From Mesorhizobium sp. B2-7-2 (lineage in GTDB: Bacteria > Pseudomonadota > Alphaproteobacteria > Rhizobiales > Rhizobiaceae): a stretch of DNA of 64,000 nucleotides. The notes under the pieces are model-generated. The model worked only from the letters and a program-made list of their open reading frames with translations, had not been told where the DNA came from and did not search any database. A program made the translations under genes and the position numbers. The stretch lies in contig NZ_VFTZ01000012.1 of assembly GCF_006440775.1 (NCBI RefSeq), positions 62,001-126,000 of the forward strand. The letters run 5' to 3'. This document shows positions 18,326 to 27,717 of this stretch, one piece after another (positions within the stretch are counted from its first letter, which is position 1; every line of letters begins with the position of its first letter).

Positions 18326-19207
18326 ATGCACGAAATCCCATCCCGCGCTCACGCAGATTCCCAGGTTCCCAACTGGCATTTCAGAATGATGCGCGACTCC
18401 GCACGAAATGCAGCAATAGAGGCGGCCATTGCATCCTGTAATCTCAGAGGAAAGACCGTCGTGGAAATCGGGACCGGGGCTGGCCTTCCGGCGATGCTCT
18501 TCGCCAGGCATGGCGCCCGAAAGGTATTCACATGCGAGATGGATGAGCGAATTGCTGAGGCGGCGCGGGAGATTATCCGGAACAACGATTTGCAGGATCG
18601 CATCGCGGTGATTGCAAAGTCCTCAAGGCAAGCAATTCTGGACGGCGACCTTCCTTCGGCGCCTGACATAATTTTTACGGAAACATTGGATTCTGGGGTA
18701 GTTGGTGAGGGATATGAATCGATAGCGGAAGACATCCGCCAAATCGCCAGTCCTGCTACAGTAGTGATGCCATATCGGATTCAGCAATTCGGGTTCCTCT
18801 GCACCGACGTGCAAGCCTTTGAGGAAAATTCCGTCTTTAACCAATGCGGATTTGATCTTTCGGGATTTAACCTGTTTGCTGAACGTTCATATTTCTCGGT
18901 GATCCAGACGCTACACGATCCGGTATGTCTCTCGCCAACCGTGCTTTTCAGGAGCTATGATTATCTAGACCCAAGCGCTCTGGACCCGGTAGAACACCAA
19001 GTTACCGTTCACAGTTCTGGCCTCTGCCATGGAATGACCTCATATTTTGTCGCCCAATTTGGGAAATTTCTCATCTCTTCTAGGGAGCGGAAGAGTCATT
19101 GGCGAACGGCTTTTCACCCTCTACGAGTACCTATGCCGGTCGAATCTGGGCGGAGATATTATTTGAGAGGCGATAAATCTGGGTCGATCGATTTGGTTTC
19201 GACATGA
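18326..19207 (+). CDS. PRMT-like SAM-dependent methyltransferase
   Basis: A 293-residue class I methyltransferase. Motif I is VVEIGTGAGLPAMLFARHGA; post I is FTCEMDE. The stretch IFTETLDSGVVGEGYE has the two acidic residues in the place of the double-E loop of protein arginine methyltransferases, and the order of motifs is PRMT7-like. A C-terminal beta-rich half follows. It sits behind the NifA/sigma-54 promoter and about 470 bases after dimethylargininase, an enzyme that degrades methylarginine. I infer that it methylates a guanidino group on a protein or small molecule in symbiosis; the substrate is unknown. Confidence 0.75.
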   Translation: MHEIPSRAHADSQVPNWHFRMMRDSARNAAIEAAIASCNLRGKTVVEIGTGAGLPAMLFARHGARKVFTCEMDERIAEAAREIIRNNDLQDRIAVIAKSSRQAILDGDLPSAPDIIFTETLDSGVVGEGYESIAEDIRQIASPATVVMPYRIQQFGFLCTDVQAFEENSVFNQCGFDLSGFNLFAERSYFSVIQTLHDPVCLSPTVLFRSYDYLDPSALDPVEHQVTVHSSGLCHGMTSYFVAQFGKFLISSRERKSHWRTAFHPLRVPMPVESGRRYYLRGDKSGSIDLVST

Positions 19208-19856
19208 AGTTCAGGGCAAGCGACAAGCGGCTCTTGGTTCATGTGTGAAGGTTCTGCTGACAGGGCGGCTGCAGGGGGGCTGGTGATGCTAACGTTACCT
19301 GATCCCCCGTGAGCACAGGCCATCACGATCCAGTATTGAATATACGACCTCTGACCGGACCTTTTACCGGGCAGACTCGGCTACCGCTCCGCCTGTTTGG
19401 GTCGCATGCTGATAACGGGTCAACATGCTGGGATTGTCGGCGATGCAGGCGCCGGTCGCTTCTCCGGTGTCGAGCTCAATCAGTGCTTCAACGCGGAGGA
19501 TGCTGACGCGGGAGATCAAAGCGATCACCCCATGTTGGCGACAACGTGATCATTGCCCGGGACCGGCAAGCTCGACCAGGCGATACCGGTCAACGCGTGA
19601 GTAACTCATGTGCACATCCAATTTTGAGGTCTGCGGACTAAGTCTAACACTCCTTGCGCAGATTGTTAATTAATGTCCAGAGTGTGTTGTTTCCAAGTCG
19701 CGACCTATATTTGATTTTAGCTTAACTTTTACATTAGTACTTATTGTGATGTGATATAACTATGGCGAAGCCGGCCTGCCTCGGATGCGTCTAGTGACGG
19801 AGCCATGCGCGAAGTACCGGAGCTGTGCGTCGAACAATTCACTTGGGAAGAGCGGA
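19208..19856. other. AT-rich intergenic region
   Basis: About 650 bases without a recognisable gene. From 19660 to 19765 the DNA is notably AT-rich, unlike its surroundings, and probably holds the promoter of the following methyltransferase-like gene; no well-spaced -35/-10 pair is obvious. Confidence 0.5.
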
Positions 19857-20888
19857 ATGGAACAGCGGGTGGGAGACTTTTTCAAGGACTGCGATAAGGC
19901 ACCACGATTGAATGAAATGGCCGATTTCTTTTCGGCGACCGCAGCAGGGCGATCAGGAGCCCCGATCAAAGTTCCGAGCGTTGATGCGCGCCTTTTCCAA
20001 GGGGATGCGTCGCTGCAAAGCTTCACCGGCGCGCATCGCCAGATCTGGGGCCGCTTCGACCCTCACTATCATGCCAGCATTCCTTATCGTCTTGAGGAGG
20101 AGGTTCGAGTTGGCGATGCCTTCTTGCGATATGCAGACGCTATCGCGGATGAGACCCTCCCGGCTCGGTTCTATCTGCTGGGGGCCGCCGAAGGCACACT
20201 CGCTCGAACGCTTGCCCAGCTGGGTAACGGCAAGATTCAGACCCTTTCATGCAGTCCCAATAAGGAAAACGAGGAAAGCTTCTTTCTGCACGGACGGCCC
20301 GCGCATGCAACATTCTTCCTCGGCCCATTTCATCACTTGACCCGGAGCCGAATGGTTGGGACGTTGGCGCTCAGGCACTTTGCCGACGGATTCGACATCA
20401 TCTTGGAGGACACCACATTTCAAATGTATTCGCCCAATCGAAAGGCGCAGATTGGCTTTGTGAAACGTCACTTGAAAGACGGTGGGATATTCTTCTTCTT
20501 CGAAAAATTTCGGCAAGACGACGACATCTCATACTTGAGCCGGGAGCTCCAGAAAGACTACGGATATAAAGCGCGCTTCTTCACTCAGGATGATATCAAA
20601 AAGAAAACTGAATCCATTCTTAAGCAAATGAACCTCAATGAGACGACGCTATCTGAAATGTCAGAGTCGGTGGCCGCGCACTTCAAATACGGATGCGTGA
20701 CATGGAATTCTGGCAATTTCTACACACTTGCCGCTAGCAACAACGCGGACAATCTTCGGCGTGTAATTTCGGCGATGGCCCCACCCTGCATTCCAAATGA
20801 ATACGTCTATACAGAAACCCCGGCTTCGCTGCCGGGATTGGCCTTCGAACCCCCGCCGTTCCGCCGCCTGGCAGCGTCCGGAAGCTGA
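19857..20888 (+). CDS. SAM-methyltransferase-like protein of unknown role
   Basis: About 343 residues. ATG 19857 is preferred over an earlier in-frame start because GGGAAGAG lies six bases before it. The central part reads as a Rossmann-type methyltransferase: RFYLLGAAEGTLARTLA corresponds to motif I, FDIILEDTTF to motif IV, and VKRHLKDGGIFFFFEKF to the strand/helix that follows. N- and C-terminal regions are unfamiliar. It lies in the run that starts with the NifA-controlled PRMT-like gene and could be part of a small biosynthetic pathway. No substrate can be assigned. Confidence 0.6.
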   Translation: MEQRVGDFFKDCDKAPRLNEMADFFSATAAGRSGAPIKVPSVDARLFQGDASLQSFTGAHRQIWGRFDPHYHASIPYRLEEEVRVGDAFLRYADAIADETLPARFYLLGAAEGTLARTLAQLGNGKIQTLSCSPNKENEESFFLHGRPAHATFFLGPFHHLTRSRMVGTLALRHFADGFDIILEDTTFQMYSPNRKAQIGFVKRHLKDGGIFFFFEKFRQDDDISYLSRELQKDYGYKARFFTQDDIKKKTESILKQMNLNETTLSEMSESVAAHFKYGCVTWNSGNFYTLAASNNADNLRRVISAMAPPCIPNEYVYTETPASLPGLAFEPPPFRRLAASGS

Positions 20889-20946
20889 GCGAAGCCGGCC
20901 AACGACCAACGCGTCCTAAAATGCCATTGTTACGACCAGTACATTC

Positions 20947-21309
20947 TTGGCCAGTGGCTTGCCTCCAATATCGGCAGGTACTCGTATTTCATGTCCGCGA
21001 CATGGCTCGCGCTTCTTGAAACCAACAGCGTACAGACAGTCACCTCATTACTTTGTCGGGAAGGATGATCCAATTGTTACCAGCGGCGCAGTCGGCTTTA
21101 TTGCGGTTCCCGTCGATCGGCCAGCGCGCATCCAAACCCTTGCAACGGGGTTTGGATTGGTTGTGTATGGTTTGACTGCACTTGCCGGCGATACGCTGTT
21201 GCCCTCGGCCGGGCTCCCGTATTTCGGAGTTGTCATCGTCGTGGTTTGGACAGTCGGTATTCTCATCTGTCCACCAAGCAAAACGGTAGCCCAACAGCCC
21301 ACCGGATGA
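20947..21309 (+). pseudogene. Possible fragment of a membrane protein
   Basis: The reading frame has no convincing start (only TTG) and its first 40 codons look random, but the later part encodes two hydrophobic segments (IQTLATGFGLVVYGLTALAG and YFGVVIVVVWTVGILIC). It may be the end of a lost transporter gene, or noise. It stops just before the 475-residue gene. Confidence 0.25.
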
Positions 21310-21315
21310 CGTGTT

Positions 21316-22743
21316 ATGAAATCGCCATCTCCAAAACCCGTCGCTGAAGCATTGGTTTGGCTTATGCCACACATCTCGCGTTACTCGACGCTTCCGACAC
21401 GTGCGTATGCGCATGCCGCTTATGACGCTAAGCCCGCCGCCGCCGATCCTGTCCGTATGCATGCTCTAGAGCAGATGGAGTTACGACTTGCAGATTGTGC
21501 CTCTCGTCTGGGCTATGGGCATCAGCAGATTGAAAAACTCGGTGCACAGCTTCGAAGCCGACCGGTCATTCAGACCGGCCCACACTGTTACCTGGCTTTT
21601 GAACCCGATGCGTTCTACACGCATATCTTTAGTGCCATGGGGCTGCGCTCCCATAAAGACAGCTGGTATGTGACTCATTCGAGTTCAACTGTAAAATTCC
21701 AAGAAAGCGACAAGAAAGGCCCCGGTTGGCTGCGGCTTGGAGGTCAGCACTTCAATCTCTTCGGGCTGTCAAACAGAAAAATGGGTCGACTCAGTGTTTG
21801 CGGACGTCATGCGCCGCAGCGCTTTGCTCTGACGAGCGCCAAACAGACGAGGATCGCGAGCCAACTGGCCGCGCAATTGAAAAGAGCCCTGCCCGATGAT
21901 GAGTTTCTCTCGGCCGCCGATGCTATCAAGACAGCCAATCAGAGCCTCTGGCGCCGTTTCTTCGCATCGGATCTACAGTTGTTGCAGTTCGATGATTTGG
22001 ACGTGGGCGACCTAGTCGCCCAGCATCTTCGCGACCCGTCATCGTGGCTTTCGTCAACGCTGTTTGGACCAAGCTCTTTTGCGAAGAGGCTGCTCAATCA
22101 TTTCGTGTCGTTTGATTGCGGCCAATGGGCCGGCTGGGCAAAGACGACAACCGACTTCTTTTGGCATTTTTTAGGGGGGCGCATATTTCCCCTGCGGCTG
22201 CGCGATGGCCTGTTTTTGAACGAAAGCGGGACCTTCTCTGTACAGTGCGCACCTGACGCGCTTCTCCAATCGTTGAACGAGCATGAAATCATACCCAGTA
22301 TGCTCCTGTCATTCTTTGTAACATCGATACTCCCTGGAGTGCGGGTGCTCGGCGGCAGTCGCCAGATCGTTTACTATCCGATTATGCGCTATGCCTTGCT
22401 GTCTACTCTCTCTGAGTTTCCGTCACCTGCAAATAGTAGCTTGTCCGTCTCGCTGGGGTCTGACCAAGAGCCGAGTCTGTGGGGGCATCGCACGATCTCG
22501 CCGGGTCGAATCGATCCGTTCAGTCTTATGACCCAGCTTGGCTGCGATTTTGGGCGGTTAATCGACTGCTATGGCGAGATACCTTTGAGGGAGGCATGGG
22601 GCAGCTTGCCAGCATTCGCCGGCGATCCCCTCTGGCAAACGTTGTGCAAACGGCTTGCAAAGGAAACAGCATTGGAGGATCGCCCCATTTGGCTCGCTGG
22701 CGCTCAGCAGCCAGAACAGGATGTAATTGGACCCTCCCGTTGA
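21316..22743 (+). CDS. Unknown 475-aa protein
   Basis: A long intact frame without any family I recognise. No signal peptide; the region around residues 330-350 (SMLLSFFVTSILPGVRVLGG) is moderately hydrophobic but not a clear membrane span. Several conserved-looking patches (QTGPHCYLAFEPDAFYTHIF, GPGWLRLGGQHFNLFGLS, RKMGRLSVCG) suggest a folded enzyme. It is the third co-directional gene of the 18-23 kb group. Codon use is like that of its neighbours, so it is likely a real gene. Confidence 0.65.
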   Translation: MKSPSPKPVAEALVWLMPHISRYSTLPTRAYAHAAYDAKPAAADPVRMHALEQMELRLADCASRLGYGHQQIEKLGAQLRSRPVIQTGPHCYLAFEPDAFYTHIFSAMGLRSHKDSWYVTHSSSTVKFQESDKKGPGWLRLGGQHFNLFGLSNRKMGRLSVCGRHAPQRFALTSAKQTRIASQLAAQLKRALPDDEFLSAADAIKTANQSLWRRFFASDLQLLQFDDLDVGDLVAQHLRDPSSWLSSTLFGPSSFAKRLLNHFVSFDCGQWAGWAKTTTDFFWHFLGGRIFPLRLRDGLFLNESGTFSVQCAPDALLQSLNEHEIIPSMLLSFFVTSILPGVRVLGGSRQIVYYPIMRYALLSTLSEFPSPANSSLSVSLGSDQEPSLWGHRTISPGRIDPFSLMTQLGCDFGRLIDCYGEIPLREAWGSLPAFAGDPLWQTLCKRLAKETALEDRPIWLAGAQQPEQDVIGPSR

Positions 22744-23214
22744 TCTGTGAGCGCGAAGCTGACGCCGTTCAGATTTGGTCATTTCACTGAAGGCATGGAC
22801 ATCGCTGTTGGGCCTTCCATCGCCGATGCGCTTTGAAGACCTGTGCGAGCCATGCGTGCGCATTGGCGATTGCCGACGGCCGAATTATGCTGACAGCACT
22901 TTCCGATCGAAGTGGCCTTCGGCGTCAGGTGGTCAAGTGCTTGCAGGAAGCCAGCGAGGTCGTTCGGCGCGCGATCGAGTTGTTAAGGCATCGGAGTTCG
23001 TGAGCCGCGCTTGTTCGCTGATGCACGTTCGCGCTTCGCGCTGCTGACTCCTACAGACCATATTGCGAATAGGTAGAACCGATCATAGACTCTTATGCCG
23101 CCAAGCTCGCTTGTTCCGCTCACATCAACCTCACGGTCGTTTCAATGAGGCTCTGCCAGGCTTTATCACCCGCCCGGGGGGGGGTTGCCTTACATTAGTT
23201 GGAGATAACTCATT
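22744..23214. other. Convergent intergenic region
   Basis: No gene seen between the convergent genes. A run of nine G lies at 23176-23184. Confidence 0.5.
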
Positions 23215-23958
23215 TTATAGACCGGTCGTCGCTCGGCGGTAAACAGAGATATGACGTTTGGACTGTTCGGTGAACGCACCTCCTGCCCAATCTCCCCAAC
23301 GCTCCGCCAGCTTGAGCCCTACGCATTCGGCCATGGTATCGAGTTCCTGATGATAGACGTAACGAACGCGATTGGGCAATCGTTTGACCGACGTACCAGA
23401 AAACCAGAGGAGGGTTGAGACCAATTTTTGGGTTAGCGGATCGTGCACATCAGCAGCGATGATCGTATTCTCATGATCCACAACGAGCGTGGAAATTTTC
23501 TGGCCGTTGACGAAACCATCCAAGGGCGGCACGCCTACATCTATCACCAAATTCCCTCCATCATCTAACGCCTCCACGGCAGATCGGAGGCAAGCTATTT
23601 GCGCTTCGCGCGTGACGGCCTGCGTGAATGTATTCCAAACGCAATACACCAAGTTGTAGCGGTGCTCCGATCTAAATCTTGAAATATCTGCCTTCCAAAA
23701 CTTAATCAGGCCAGTACGCTTGGCGAGAAGGTTCAACATGCTGTCCGAATTGTCGATACCTTCGACCTTGACGCCTCGCTCGCTCAACGGCACCGCCACG
23801 CGTCCGTCGCCAATGCCGAGTTCAAGAGCACTCCCTCCGCTGGAAAATCGCTGAAGAAAGGCGACAGTCTCGCCGACCTCATCATTCTTACCTCGCAGCA
23901 ATGTAAGTAGCTCATACATTGCCGACCAATTTTCGTCGTAGATGAATTCGTCAGCCAT
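23215..23958 (-). CDS. Class I SAM-dependent methyltransferase
   Basis: A 247-residue methyltransferase with an excellent ribosome site (AGGAGGAG) before its ATG. Motif I is ALELGIGDGRVAVPLSERG, the acidic post-I residue is in VEGIDNSD, and motif IV lies near YNLVYCVWNTF. The C-terminal half includes the substrate cap typical of small-molecule methyltransferases. It is transcribed towards the unknown 475-residue gene. A shared pathway with the other methyltransferases of the region is possible but unproven. Confidence 0.82.
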   Translation of the reverse strand: MADEFIYDENWSAMYELLTLLRGKNDEVGETVAFLQRFSSGGSALELGIGDGRVAVPLSERGVKVEGIDNSDSMLNLLAKRTGLIKFWKADISRFRSEHRYNLVYCVWNTFTQAVTREAQIACLRSAVEALDDGGNLVIDVGVPPLDGFVNGQKISTLVVDHENTIIAADVHDPLTQKLVSTLLWFSGTSVKRLPNRVRYVYHQELDTMAECVGLKLAERWGDWAGGAFTEQSKRHISVYRRATTGL

Positions 23959-25883
23959 TTCTCCTCCTGTGAGATTGATTTAAAGATTTTAGCAATTACT
24001 TCGTATGCAATCGGCTCGGAAATAACGCCGCTCGTTCCGCAACAGGAAATGGTCGAAGGGTGTCGCTCTGGTCGGGCTCCGGACATCGAACGGCTCCGTT
24101 GCGGAATGAACGCCGATTCAAAATGCAAGAGCCAAGCCAATTCAAAGAGTCGGTTTAGTTCACTATATTGGCTCTTAGTCTCCGCTTCTGTCTGTTTGCA
24201 ACGACACGGCTTTGTCAGGGTTCCGACAAAAGATCAGACGATTCTGGTCGCGAAAGGCGCCTCTGAGGGACACCGCGTGCGGGGAGTGGCAACTCTGGCC
24301 TGACCTTTACGTCATCACAAACGTTTTGGCCCATAACGAGGCGGTTCCTTTGAAGTCGCCGTGCCGAAGATACATCCATAGTCCCCGGCGGATTCCGATT
24401 TCAGCCGTGAGCACTTGCTCAAAAGCTTCGGTTGCACTTTGCGACTGTTCCCCATCGAGGTGCGGATCGCAGGGTTAAATCCTGCTTCCGAGAGCCGGGG
24501 GCAAGGACTCGAACCGCGTCCCAGTCTCCTGGCCCGTTCCTGGCTTGGACGAAATCGTTCTGGAGCGGCCGTGCTGCCACGGCCGTAGTGAATTCGGCCC
24601 GAGTGTTCTTGCGCCCAGTTTCCCTCTCACGAGGTCGTTTCGACGTATCCCGAATCCACCAGGAATCTCAGGGTGTAGTGATGGACTCCAAGGAAGGGGG
24701 GCGGCCTCCGTCATCGTCATGACGCCCTCCGGGTGCGGGGCCTGCGCCGCTGTGACGCGCCTCCAGCCCACGAGCACGGCACCCAGCCCGTGCCTGCCCT
24801 CCAGGAGTCCTGCGGGGGGCATTTTCCTGCAACCTCAGCACCACTCCGCTTGAATCGGCGGGTCGGGCCGGCGCAGCGCCGCACGAGATCGTCGAGGTTC
24901 GCCTTCATAAAGCGTCTGCTACAATAGACCGCTGTATTGATTGCGCTGCCCGCGAGATTGCAGCAGGCAGGTCCAGCCACCTCCGGCGAGGTCACGGCCG
25001 GGATATCAGCGGCCTCTTCGTCTGCTGCGACAGCCAATCCAATGACATGATGCATCAGGAACACGTCCACGAAGTACGCAGCGTCGTCCCGTGAAATCGG
25101 CAACATGTCTGCGGTGATTTCATTATGGATATAGGACTCGGCATCCCAAAGGGTGCGAGTCAGCTTCTCGTTGGCGGGCTCAATGCGCTTATGGCTCTTT
25201 CGAGCGCGGTGTTGGCGGCCTCGATAAGGACAGTACGGTCGGCCCCGGCGACTGGCAGGGACGCAATAACGGCATGGGAATGCATGACGAACTTTTCATT
25301 CTGGAGTGGCGGTCTCTTGCCTCAGCATTTCGGTCGCCATCCCGACGCTGGTTTTTGTGGGGTGGCTCGTCGAAGCGCCGGCGCCACCTTGTGCTCACAT
25401 GCGCGGCCGCAGGATACGCGAGAATTCGGCAGATTTAATCAAAGAGCACGGCAGCGCCAGGGACAGAACGGTGTCGGCACAGTAGGCGAAAGGGCGATCT
25501 CGAGCTTTAGCTCCCCGCACGAAGCGGTCTGGAACCAAGCCTGATCTCCGGAGCCGCCGTCGCGCGTCCCGCCATGCGCAGGCGCGCGCAGTCCGCAAGG
25601 GCTTGAGCGGAGCGTCCCTTGCGGACGAGCACGGCTGGGCGAGAGACAGAGCGCGTCGGAGGCAGCGGGTTCAGGCGCCTGATCCTTGGTGAGTCCAGAG
25701 CGTCTTCTTTGGTCGACCGCTCGGCCGAAACGCCGTTCCTGGGGTGGCAACCTGGCCCTACCATCTCGAAAGCAGGGAGCTAACGGGATAGGCCTTCCGG
25801 TTTAGGCACGCGTTGTCTGGTCGGCGGATAGATGAGTGTTCTGATGTCTGCTAAGATCGAAACCAAGAGTCGAGGGGGCGACA
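23959..25883. other. Long non-coding or decayed stretch
   Basis: About 1.9 kb without a recognisable gene on either strand. Frames exist on both strands, but their translations are low-complexity or lack family features. The only strong structure is the inverted repeat at 25591-25626. Confidence 0.5.
25591..25626. repeat. Perfect 11-bp inverted repeat hairpin
   Basis: GTCCGCAAGGG at 25591-25601 pairs perfectly with CCCTTGCGGAC at 25616-25626 around a 14-base loop. No T-run follows on either side, so it is not a standard terminator. It could be part of an RNA, a protein-binding site or a remnant of a mobile element end. Confidence 0.8.
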
Positions 25884-26792
25884 ATGGTTGAAGTGTTCCG
25901 CGGAAGGGGCGGTAAACTCGAACACGAAGGGGCCGCGCTCGGTAGAATCCATGCGCAGGCAAATCACCGGAAGGCGTTGGGGTACTGGCTCGGGTTCTTG
26001 AAGGGCGTGATGGCCAGCGAGCGGGTCGAGAGCGCGGAGATGCCGCCACTCAGGGTCGAAGCTGAGCAGTTCCTGTCCCTTCTTCACGACGACGATGCTG
26101 CCGAGCTCATTCGCGATCTGGATGTGTGGGGTAACGCGCCCGAAGAGATCTACGCCATCCTTGAAACAATAGTCGGCATACGCTCGCGGGAGTTTATCGC
26201 CGCTGACGAGAAGGACGAAGTCAACGAGTTCTACGGGTTCTGTGCCGGTATCGCCTGCGACAACTCCATCACGCCCGCAGAGGTCGAAAGACTGCTGTCC
26301 AGGTTGGACTCGAGTGTGGTCCTGCAGAGAGACAGCCGCGTGGCGTCTCTCGGAGAAACTGCCAGAAGGTCTATTTCTGACCGTCGCATAACCGCCGAGG
26401 AGGCAGAAGACATATGCGGGTGGATTGCCCATCTTGTCGGCGACAGCGCGACAGATACGGGGCTGCCTACCTTCGGCAATGTGGGTGTCATTGACGGCGC
26501 CTTGGAGGATGCAAGCCGGCTCGTAATTCCGAGTCGGATGTTCGTCCTCACGGGAAAATTCGCCATTGGCCCGCGAAAGGTAATCGCTGAGATGATTTGC
26601 GAACGCGGCGGTGATTGGAAGGAAACCGTCTGCGGCCAGACCGACTACCTCGTCGTCGCGGCCGAAGCGTCTCGGGACTGGAAGCACAGCCATGAAGGCA
26701 CGAAGATCATAAGGGCAATGGAGCTTCGCGAAAAGGGAGGTCGGCCGGATCTGGTTCTTGAACCGATGCTGGCCAAAGCGTTGGATTTCTGA
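25884..26792 (+). CDS. BRCT-domain protein
   Basis: A 302-residue acidic protein. The last 85 residues form a BRCT domain like that of NAD-dependent DNA ligases: FVLTGKFAIGPRKVIAEMI, then ERGGDWKETVCGQTDYLVVA with the typical Thr-Asp-Tyr-Leu-Val, and a final helix with HEGTKIIRAMELREKGG. The N-terminal two thirds are helical and unfamiliar. Stand-alone BRCT proteins bind DNA ends or phosphorylated partners. It begins the row of defence-type genes, so a DNA-sensing role is possible. Confidence 0.75.
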   Translation: MVEVFRGRGGKLEHEGAALGRIHAQANHRKALGYWLGFLKGVMASERVESAEMPPLRVEAEQFLSLLHDDDAAELIRDLDVWGNAPEEIYAILETIVGIRSREFIAADEKDEVNEFYGFCAGIACDNSITPAEVERLLSRLDSSVVLQRDSRVASLGETARRSISDRRITAEEAEDICGWIAHLVGDSATDTGLPTFGNVGVIDGALEDASRLVIPSRMFVLTGKFAIGPRKVIAEMICERGGDWKETVCGQTDYLVVAAEASRDWKHSHEGTKIIRAMELREKGGRPDLVLEPMLAKALDF

Positions 26793-27330
26793 CCGCCTCC
26801 ATCCGGCGAAGGAAAACCTATTATCTTGGAGGTGCGGCTTCAGAGCATGGTCGCGTCGGAGGCGCGGAGCCTGAATACCCGAGCCTTAGTGGATCCTGAT
26901 ACGGGTCTGGGCGCTCGCCACCTTTCTTGACAGTTTTTAAGGCGGGCAGCGGCCGCACCTGCACGAACAATATCTCCCACAGCATCGCGGCACGGTCGTA
27001 TCTCCCACAGCATCGCGGCACGGTCGTGCTTCACTGGTTCACCCGAAGCAAAAGCGAGGCTCGATGTGCGCCGATGCTATGCTATTTCTCCGTCATGCCG
27101 AGATGACCCGTTCGCATCGCGGCCGCTCTCTCGCCTGCACTTGCCCAGATCGACCGCATAGTGACGGAGACAGACGCTCCTTTCACTCAGGTCGTCCGAA
27201 CGAGCTTCGATGACGTGATGACCACGCTCGCCGCGATCGCCGACGACTGGGGGGTCCCGTCGATGCCGTCACGACGGCGGTAATAGAACTTCGTTCTCCA
27301 TTGAGATGAGGCTTCAAGGGCTAGATGAAT
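26793..27330. other. Intergenic region with a tandem repeat
   Basis: Apart from the exact 28-bp tandem duplication at 26971-27026, no gene or other element is recognised. Confidence 0.5.
26971..27026 (+). repeat. 28-bp exact tandem duplication
   Basis: A 28-bp unit beginning TATCTCCCACAGCATCGCGG is present twice head to tail at 26971-26998 and 26999-27026 with no mismatch. The lack of divergence implies a recent event. Confidence 0.9.
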
Positions 27331-27379
27331 TGTAGTCTTCGTGCTACATAACGGACCAATCTGTAGCGCGAAGGTGACA
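27331..27379 (+). promoter_or_regulatory. HipB-type operator sites
   Basis: TGTAG-N8-CTACA at 27331-27348 is a perfect inverted repeat with the eight-base spacer known for HipB operators (TATCC-N8-GGATA in E. coli). A second, imperfect site TGTAG-N8-TGACA lies at 27362-27379, three bases before the hipB start. The tandem arrangement suggests autoregulation. Confidence 0.55.
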
Positions 27380-27381
27380 TA

Positions 27382-27717
27382 ATGCCCACTCCACACAACC
27401 CTCCGGCTGCGGTGCGGCGCGTGCTGCGCAAGCTTGGGGCTGACATTCATGATGCCCGTCGACGCCGACGGCTGCCGATGGCGGTGGTAGCCGAGCGCGC
27501 CTTCACTTCTCGCTCGACTCTGCAAAGGGTCGAAGCCGGGGACACCAACGTCAGCGTCGGCATCTATGCCGGCGTCCTGCAGGCCCTCGGCCTCCTTGAG
27601 GGCCTGGGCCAGGTCGCCGACATCAGCAACGACAGCGTCGGTCAGGCGCTCGCCAGTGCCGACCTGCCCAAGCATGTCCACCTCCAGCGGCCAACCGGAT
27701 CGTCGCGCGATGGCTGA
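27382..27717 (+). CDS. hipB: HipB-like Xre antitoxin/regulator
   Basis: A 111-residue DNA-binding protein with a central helix-turn-helix (AERAFTSRSTLQRVEAGD). HipB-type proteins neutralise the HipA kinase and repress their own operon. It overlaps the start of the hipA-like gene by eight bases. The two operator-like sites just upstream match in spacing to known HipB sites. Confidence 0.78.
   Translation: MPTPHNPPAAVRRVLRKLGADIHDARRRRRLPMAVVAERAFTSRSTLQRVEAGDTNVSVGIYAGVLQALGLLEGLGQVADISNDSVGQALASADLPKHVHLQRPTGSSRDG

Noticed and set aside
20928..20963. TGT-N10-ACA followed by TGGCCA-N5-TTGCC before the 475-aa gene
   Set aside because: The activator site is only about five bases from the -24 element, too close for NifA action, and the -24 element is poor. 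Single TGT-N10-ACA sites are expected by chance many times in 64 kb.
24480..24520. A tRNA T-arm-like sequence (GGTTCGAGTCC) on the minus strand
   Set aside because: The T-stem has a mismatch and a wobble, and no matching acceptor, D-arm or anticodon arm lies upstream; a tRNA fragment left by element integration cannot be shown.
25125..25544. 139-codon plus-strand frame
   Set aside because: The first part looks slightly protein-like but no family is recognised, there is no good ribosome site, and overlapping frames on the other strand look equally likely.
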